Shown here: piece by piece, positions 45,164 to 49,322 of the stretch
Layout: each line of letters begins with the position of its first letter
Position numbering within the stretch: the first letter of the stretch is position 1
Origin: CAYUCJ01 sp049282265
GTDB taxonomy: Bacteria > Desulfobacterota > DSM-4660 > Desulfatiglandales > Desulfatiglandaceae
NCBI GenBank assembly: GCA_049282265.1
Contig: JBAPTR010000082.1
Location: 1-49,322 of the forward strand
Reading direction: 5' to 3'
DNA: 49,322 bases
Made by a program: the position numbers and the translations under genes
Notes under the pieces: model-generated
Databases searched by the model: none
Told to the model about the DNA's origin: nothing
Seen by the model: only the letters and a program-made list of their open reading frames with translations

Positions 45164-45913
45164 ATGCCGGAAATCTATGCGATATGCATCCTCTTCGGTG
45201 TCGGTACGATTGCAGGATTCATGAACGTAACTGCGGGGGGAGGATCGACATTAACCCTGCCCACCTTGATTTTTCTGGGGTTGGACGCTGCCCTGGCCAA
45301 CGGCACCAACCGTGTCGCCATCATCGTTCAAAATATGGCGGCGGTCTATTCATTTAAGAGAGAGAAGTATCAGCAGTTTCATCTCAGCCTGAAGCTTTCA
45401 CTGTTCACCTTGCCGGGCGCGATAGCGGGGGCCTTCATTGCCGTTAACATCAGCAACACCCTGTTTCAGAAAATCTTGGGAATCGTGATGATCGGGATCA
45501 TCCTGTCCATGATCATTCCCCGATCAAAGCCCTCGCTTGATAACACCAAAGATAAGAAAATCAGGTGGACGGTTGCTCTCTCCATGATACTCATAGGCTT
45601 TTACGGTGGTTTCATTCAAGTCGGTGTGGGGTTTCTGCTCATGGCCGCCTTGAACTACCTCTTGAAATTCGACCTGGTGCATGTCAACATGCACAAGGTA
45701 TTCATCATTCTCGTCTATACCGCTCCGGCTCTCCTGATTTTCATCATAACCGGAAATGTCAAATGGGCTCTGGGATTGAGCCTGGCAGCCGGCAACGCGC
45801 TCGGTGGCTGGTGGGCCGCCAAGGCCTCTGTCAAAAAGGGAGACAAATTGATCCGAACCGTCCTGATCGCCGCCATTCTCGTCATGTCGCTCAAGTTGTT
45901 GAGCGTGTTTTAA
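45164..45913 (+). CDS. TauE/SafE family sulfite/organosulfonate exporter-like permease
   Basis: This ~249-residue membrane protein has the TauE/SafE pattern: an internal two-fold repeat of GxxxGxxNVTAGGG-type motifs (GTIAGFMNVTAGGGSTLTLPTL at the start, GFYGGFIQVGVGFLLMA in the second half) and about 8 helices. ATG 45164 is used; a TTG at 45149 would add five residues. It could export sulfite or a sulfonate. No neighbour indicates the substrate. Confidence 0.85.
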   Translation: MPEIYAICILFGVGTIAGFMNVTAGGGSTLTLPTLIFLGLDAALANGTNRVAIIVQNMAAVYSFKREKYQQFHLSLKLSLFTLPGAIAGAFIAVNISNTLFQKILGIVMIGIILSMIIPRSKPSLDNTKDKKIRWTVALSMILIGFYGGFIQVGVGFLLMAALNYLLKFDLVHVNMHKVFIILVYTAPALLIFIITGNVKWALGLSLAAGNALGGWWAAKASVKKGDKLIRTVLIAAILVMSLKLLSVF

Positions 45914-45917
45914 ACCC

Positions 45918-46125
45918 GTCGTCTTCTTTCTGCAATTTGACCTCATTAGCTATGAGCATGACTGGGGCCGAATATGGGATCCCAAGTTTGATGAAGAGGA
46001 CCTGAAGCGGGTGAAGGAGAAGTGCCTGCCCTATTGCTCTTCCACCTGCTACTTTACCATGGGCCACTATTACAATCTGCATCATCTGCCGGAATGGATC
46101 GGGAAACATATCCGTGTGGGCTAGT
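45918..46125 (+). pseudogene. Probable C-terminal remnant of a radical-SAM/SPASM-type protein
   Basis: The frame reads FDLISYEHDWGRIWDPKF, then DEEDLKRVKEKC, then LPYCSSTCYFTMGHYYNL. After a one-base shift it could continue HHLPEWIGKHIRVG and a stop (46123-46125). Clustered cysteines (C-x3-C-x3-C) suggest an iron-sulfur or SPASM C-terminus. No start or upstream part remains after the TauE gene. It abuts a RAYT remnant. Confidence 0.45.
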
Positions 46126-46188
46126 ATCCCAGGGGGAACACTACTGATCTCTTGAACAAAAATGCAAGAAGGTCCACATTCCGAATGA

Positions 46189-46294
46189 TGGCAAGAATCG
46201 CAGGAATTGTGGCACCGCATGATTCGCGTCACATCACCCGGCGGGCAGGAGGCTTTCTTTGACTTATCGCCTCTCCGACCGAACCGGAGATAAG
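46189..46294 (+). pseudogene. IS200-like/RAYT transposase remnant, copy 2
   Basis: ATG 46189 begins MARIAGIVAPHDSRHITRR, close to the normal RAYT N-terminus, then hits a stop (46261-46263). A C-terminal piece CGAACCGGAGATAA (~46281-46294) follows. The left flank AATGCAAGAAG-TCCA and the right tail match copy 1 at 42123-42344, so both lost nearly the same internal region. Confidence 0.6.
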
Positions 46295-46309
46295 TATCGG
46301 TTCCCGAAA

Positions 46310-46432
46310 TCAGAGGGAGCCGTCCAATTGGTCCGCTACGGCCTCCCGGCAGTATTTGCAACGCTGCGCGCCCCTGAAAAGGGGTTTGCCACAGCCAGGG
46401 CAGTGGTACCGCTCACATTCCGAACGGGCTCA
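46310..46432 (-). pseudogene. 3' part of the DUF3795 gene beyond the in-frame TGA
   Basis: Thirty-nine codons follow the TGA in the same frame: ARSECERYHCPGCGKPLF, then RGAQRCKYCREAV, ending at a real TGA. Two CxxC pairs complete the zinc-ribbon typical of the family. The stop replaces what is normally tryptophan (TGG) before ARSECERYHC, as far as I recall the family. Confidence 0.6.
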
Positions 46433-46831
46433 TTCCAAGCTGCCCTTTTCATCCCCAAACTCGGCGACTTTGGCGCGCCACGCGGGAATGGCTCGTTTCA
46501 TCACGCGGCGGCCGGTGGCAAGAGTGAAGGTCTCGATGAGCGGGCACGGCCAGTCTTCACACTGATGGCAGCTATAGTATCCTTTTGACTTGATGCAATT
46601 CCTTATGGTGCACGTTTGACAGAATGTGTAAAGGGTTTTGGGGGGGTCAGGCTGCATGCACCCCCTGCATTCCGTGTCTTCGGGTCTGGATCCGTAGAGG
46701 TTCCCGAGGATGCCCTTGAATTTTTCATTTCCGTCCCGGGTAGCGATATAGACGCCGCAAACCCCGCAATAGAGCCCGCAAGGCGCCATGATGTCTTTGT
46801 TCCCTATTTCCTCGTCGGTCCACCCTTCCAT
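46430..46831 (-). CDS. DUF3795 cysteine-rich protein, interrupted by in-frame TGA
   Basis: This 133-residue reading frame belongs to the DUF3795 zinc/iron-binding family: MAPCGLYCGVCGVYI, ECRGCMQPDPP, FCQTCTIRNCIKSKGYYSCHQCEDWPC. ATG 46831 has AAGGA 6 bases before it; longer starts run into repeat F. The frame stops at TGA 46432-46430, after GDEKGSLE, but continues open with recognisable family sequence to 46310. It is probably a point-mutated gene; expression of the short form is possible. Confidence 0.8.
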   Translation of the reverse strand: MEGWTDEEIGNKDIMAPCGLYCGVCGVYIATRDGNEKFKGILGNLYGSRPEDTECRGCMQPDPPKTLYTFCQTCTIRNCIKSKGYYSCHQCEDWPCPLIETFTLATGRRVMKRAIPAWRAKVAEFGDEKGSLE

Positions 46832-46863
46832 GCGCATTCCTTTTTTTTCCGAGTCCAGTATTT

Positions 46864-47010
46864 GATGACTTCGCAAAAAGTCATCATCGTGCCCATGGAC
46901 GGGCACGCAGATCAATGGGTTGTGTTGTAAACCGTTGACTTGTAAGGAAACCGAAAATCACATTTTTCGGTTTCCGTTAGTAAAAAGTCTACGGACGGAC
47001 TTTTTACGGT
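46864..47010 (+). repeat. Structured dispersed repeat family 2, copy F
   Basis: Consecutive hairpins: TGATGACTT-CGCAAA-AAGTCATCA (46864-46887), GTGCCC-ATGGAC-GGGCAC, GGAAACCGAAAA-TCACAT-TTTTCGGTTTCC, and GTAAAAAGTC/GACTTTTTAC near 46980-47008. The first two match copy E at 21251. It sits just upstream of the DUF3795 gene on the minus strand and downstream of the editing-domain gene. Confidence 0.7.
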
Positions 47011-47119
47011 TACAACAGTATTTGGATGAATTCAGCAATCTTCCACGTAACGCGGTAAATCCCGAATCGTCGGGACCTGGTGGGTAAGGCGCTCGAGCCC
47101 TAAATCTAACTCAAGTCGG

Positions 47120-47527
47120 TCAAAAGTTCTTGTAAATCCTTGCGAGAGGTTGCCCTGGGGTCTTGAGTTCCAGGTCGTTGAAATAGCCGTATGGGGTCTG
47201 GATGGTTTCATACCCTGCATCCTGAAGACGGTTCTGTGCACGATCCAGGAGGGCCTTGGCCGGCGAGGGATCGGCCTTTTCTTCGGCCAGGTGTGAGAAG
47301 GAGTGGAGGATGACCCGGTGAATCTCCCATTTCCGGGCCAGCCACTTGGCATTTTTGACCAGCTTCGTCTCGGCCGAACTTCCAGCCTCCACATCACCGG
47401 GCTCCACGTGAATAAAGGCCACTACCACCTTTTCGTGTTCTTCGGCAGTTGGTTGAGGTGCATCTTCCTGGGTCTGCAGGGTGGGTTTCCACGCAAACCG
47501 GTCACAGTACCAGAACAATACACGCAT
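47120..47527 (-). CDS. Free-standing threonyl-tRNA synthetase editing domain (archaeal type)
   Basis: This 135-residue protein matches the DTD-like N-terminal editing domain of archaeal ThrRS. Recognisable blocks are RVLFWYCDRFAWKPTLQT, VVVAFIHVEPGD, LVKNAKWLARKWEIHRVILHSFSHLAEEKADP, and TPYGYFNDLELKTPGQPLARIYK. The domain removes serine wrongly attached to tRNA-Thr. The start at 47527 is the family start. No synthetase body follows, so it would work in trans. Confidence 0.85.
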   Translation of the reverse strand: MRVLFWYCDRFAWKPTLQTQEDAPQPTAEEHEKVVVAFIHVEPGDVEAGSSAETKLVKNAKWLARKWEIHRVILHSFSHLAEEKADPSPAKALLDRAQNRLQDAGYETIQTPYGYFNDLELKTPGQPLARIYKNF

Positions 47528-47977
47528 GATGGTGTCTTCCCCTCCCTCTTAAATGATACTTCTACACGTTTTAGAGACTCAAGGCAAGTCCAACCCGGCG
47601 TCCCTGGTCCACAATCAAAGCATTCCCCCGCTGGGCGCGATCTAAGGAGCTGGCTGCCGGGAGCCACGATTTTCTTGAAACTCATCAAGACCGTAGCACT
47701 TGACATGAGGGAGTTTTTGTATCATTCTTCCTATAGAGAACATGCTTTTTCCAACTCAACCAGCGCAGCGACAGCTTTCCGCGGACGAAGCTTGACAGAT
47801 CTCACCGCAAGGTTGTAAAGCCTGATAGGCCGGCTCTTGAGGAAACAAAGCCCTGTGACCTTATTAGAGTGTGGTGTTTTGCGATCACGGCCTTGGAAGA
47901 ACGGATATCCCGCCATCCGACGTATCCATCCTCCATAACCTGTTCGAGCAGATCTATTTGGAGGAAAGGAGTTGATC
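47528..47977. other. Intergenic region, nothing firm seen
   Basis: 450 bases between the editing domain and cheB/R. Open frames here do not resemble known proteins. The region must contain the promoter for the CheB-CheR gene, but I see no clear -35/-10 or -24/-12 pair. The last bases carry the ribosome-binding site GGAGGAAAGGAG. Confidence 0.4.
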
Positions 47978-49322
47978 ATGCCCAACAAAAAGAAAAAGCC
48001 TGAATCCGTAAGCTCGGGGTCTCCGCCCAATTCACCAGAAGAGAAAAAAACCGCTTCGCGAAAGAGGGCACCTGTAAAGAAACTATCCCGAGCTGCTAGA
48101 GCGAAGAAAAAGCCGATCGGATTTCCCATCGTCGGCATGGGGGCTTCGGCAGGGGGGCTGGAGGCCTTTCAGAAGTTTTTCCAGAAGGTGCCGGAAGATC
48201 CAGGCATGGCCTTTGTTGTCATCACCCATCTCGATCCTACCCACGTCAGCATGATGTCCGAACTGATACAGAAACATACCCGATTGAAGGTGGCCCAGGT
48301 GAAAGACGGGATGAGGATTGAAAGGAACTCTGTCTACGTTATCCCGCCGGACAAGGACATGGGCATTATGAACGGAACACTGTTCCTGGCAAAAGCGAAA
48401 ATTGGATCAGGGCCCCGGGCGCCCGTGAACTTATTTCTGCGGTCCCTGGCGGAAGACCAGGGCGATAAGGCCATCGCAGTCATCCTCTCCGGGATGGGGA
48501 TGGACGGCACCGAGAGTCTGAAGGCGATCAAGGGAAATCTGGGGATGGTCATGGTCCAGAACCCTGCCACTTGCAAATATGACAGCATGCCCAGAAATGC
48601 CATAGCTACCGGCCTGGTCGACTATATCCTGGCACCGGAAAAGATGGCGGAAAGGCTCAAGGCATATGCGAATCGTTCTGTTCTGAAACCGGTGCCGACG
48701 TCCCGGTCGTACGAGGAAATACCAGCCAATACACTCCAGAAAATCTACATGCTGCTTCGATCCAAAACAGGACACGACTTCTCGATGTACAAGGAGAACA
48801 CGATCGTCCGGCGTCTTCAGAGGAGGATGGACGTCCACCAGATCGACGGCATCTCGGATTATCTTGTTTATCTTAACCAGAGTGTGAAGGAGGTGAAAGC
48901 CCTCTTCAAAGAACTGCTGATCGGAGTGACCAGCTTTTTCAGAGATAGCGATGCCTTCGAGGCCCTCAAAAAGAAGGCCCTTCCCCAGTTGCTCCAGGAA
49001 ATGCCCCATAACCATGATCTGCGCGTCTGGGTCCCCGGATGTGCCACGGGTGAGGAGAGCTATACCCTGGCCATGGTGATTCAGGAATGCATGGATGAGC
49101 TGGAAAAGGAACTGCGTGTCCAGATCTTCGCTACGGACATCGATGATGATGCCATTGGCAGGGCGCGAGCCGGTTTTTATCCCGGAGATATCTCAGACGA
49201 CGTCACTCCCGAACGCCTCGAGAAATTTTTCGTCAGCATGGAGAACGGGTATCAGGTCAACAGGAAGACCAGGGAAATGCTTGTTTTTGCAGCTCAGAGT
49301 ATCATAAAGGATCCTCCGTTCA
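47978..49322 (+). CDS. CheB-CheR fusion protein (partial, runs off the window)
   Basis: ATG 47978, after GGAGGAAAGGAG, opens a frame with no stop to the window end (>448 residues). A Lys/Arg-rich tail (residues 1-45) precedes a CheB methylesterase domain: GMGASAGGLEAF (Ser), VITHLDPTH (His) and LSGMGMDGTES (Asp). CheR N- and SAM-binding domains follow: TVRR-like IVRRLQRRM, LLIGVTSFFRD, and VWVPGCATGEESYTLAMV. Proteins of this kind usually continue with PAS and kinase or cyclase domains. It is probably a sensory rather than classical chemotaxis protein. Confidence 0.9.
   Translation, partial: MPNKKKKPESVSSGSPPNSPEEKKTASRKRAPVKKLSRAARAKKKPIGFPIVGMGASAGGLEAFQKFFQKVPEDPGMAFVVITHLDPTHVSMMSELIQKHTRLKVAQVKDGMRIERNSVYVIPPDKDMGIMNGTLFLAKAKIGSGPRAPVNLFLRSLAEDQGDKAIAVILSGMGMDGTESLKAIKGNLGMVMVQNPATCKYDSMPRNAIATGLVDYILAPEKMAERLKAYANRSVLKPVPTSRSYEEIPANTLQKIYMLLRSKTGHDFSMYKENTIVRRLQRRMDVHQIDGISDYLVYLNQSVKEVKALFKELLIGVTSFFRDSDAFEALKKKALPQLLQEMPHNHDLRVWVPGCATGEESYTLAMVIQECMDELEKELRVQIFATDIDDDAIGRARAGFYPGDISDDVTPERLEKFFVSMENGYQVNRKTREMLVFAAQSIIKDPPF

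Noticed and set aside
46430..46432. TGA in the DUF3795 gene as a second selenocysteine codon
   Set aside because: The position looks like a normal tryptophan and the nearest hairpin is too close (2 bases) and weak for a SECIS.
47303..47818. 171-residue plus-strand frame before the CheB-CheR gene
   Set aside because: Its left part is antisense to the Thr-tRNA editing domain and the rest lacks protein character.
47528..47977. Possible riboswitch (c-di-GMP type) before CheB-CheR
   Set aside because: Some GC-rich pairing segments are present, but the conserved GEMM motifs could not be matched.
1..49322. CRISPR arrays, rRNA, tRNA genes, integrase or prophage genes
   Set aside because: No regularly spaced short repeats, cloverleaf-like sequences or integrase/phage proteins were recognised; tRNA detection by eye is limited.

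Overview
The window looks like chromosomal DNA of an anaerobic Desulfobacterota-type bacterium (sulfate reducer or syntroph). The reasons are two TRAP transport operons (DctPQM and TAXI), a cytoplasmic Mo/W-bis-MGD oxidoreductase, DUF3786 and DUF3795 proteins, a 4Fe-4S protein paired with an MFS carrier, an archaeal-type Thr-tRNA editing domain, and a selenophosphate synthetase whose active site is read through an in-frame UGA (selenocysteine). The genus is inference; no rRNA or tRNA gene was seen.

Left part (0.3-19 kb). A double-cassette ABC ATPase, a 4Fe-4S protein with an MFS carrier, and a DUF3786 protein on the other strand. Then comes a plus-strand operon dctP-dctQ-dctM-panE, a palindromic repeat, an M20 amidohydrolase and panB. 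A convergent RNase H-fold protein, a TAXI-TRAP operon (solute-binding protein, DUF1850, fused permease) and a lone molybdopterin oxidoreductase follow.

Central island (19.5-38.5 kb). An amidohydrolase with its own strong promoter runs rightward. Converging on it is a long minus-strand block: EthD-like protein, hydantoinase-like enzyme, GntR/UTRA regulator, PrpD-like protein, SucC-like, ferredoxin-like and SucD-like proteins, CitE/HpcH-like lyase, a second PrpD-like protein, FAD oxidoreductase, a complete LivK-H-M-G-F ABC importer, and a third PrpD-like protein. It is visibly more AT-rich than its flanks. My reading is a regulated catabolic unit: import of an amide or cyclic-amide compound, hydrolytic opening (amidohydrolase/hydantoinase), redox and hydration/isomerisation of a branched di- or tricarboxylate (FAD enzyme, three PrpD paralogs), CoA activation (SucCD-like), and C-C cleavage (CitE-like) to acetyl-CoA or propionyl-CoA plus a 2-oxoacid. 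The substrate is unknown. This is the best candidate for an undescribed system here.

Right part (38.7-49.3 kb). ABC-F protein Uup, Sec-containing SelD with a visible SECIS-like hairpin, a frameshifted cupin remnant, the Kup potassium transporter, a sigma-54-type promoter before a small unknown protein, a TauE/SafE permease, a probable radical-SAM remnant, a DUF3795 gene broken by an in-frame TGA, a free-standing Thr-tRNA editing domain, and the start of a CheB-CheR fusion running off the window.

Two families of structured dispersed repeats (four copies and two copies) and two parallel remnants of an IS200-like/RAYT transposase are scattered across the window. This suggests past activity of a REP/RAYT-like system.
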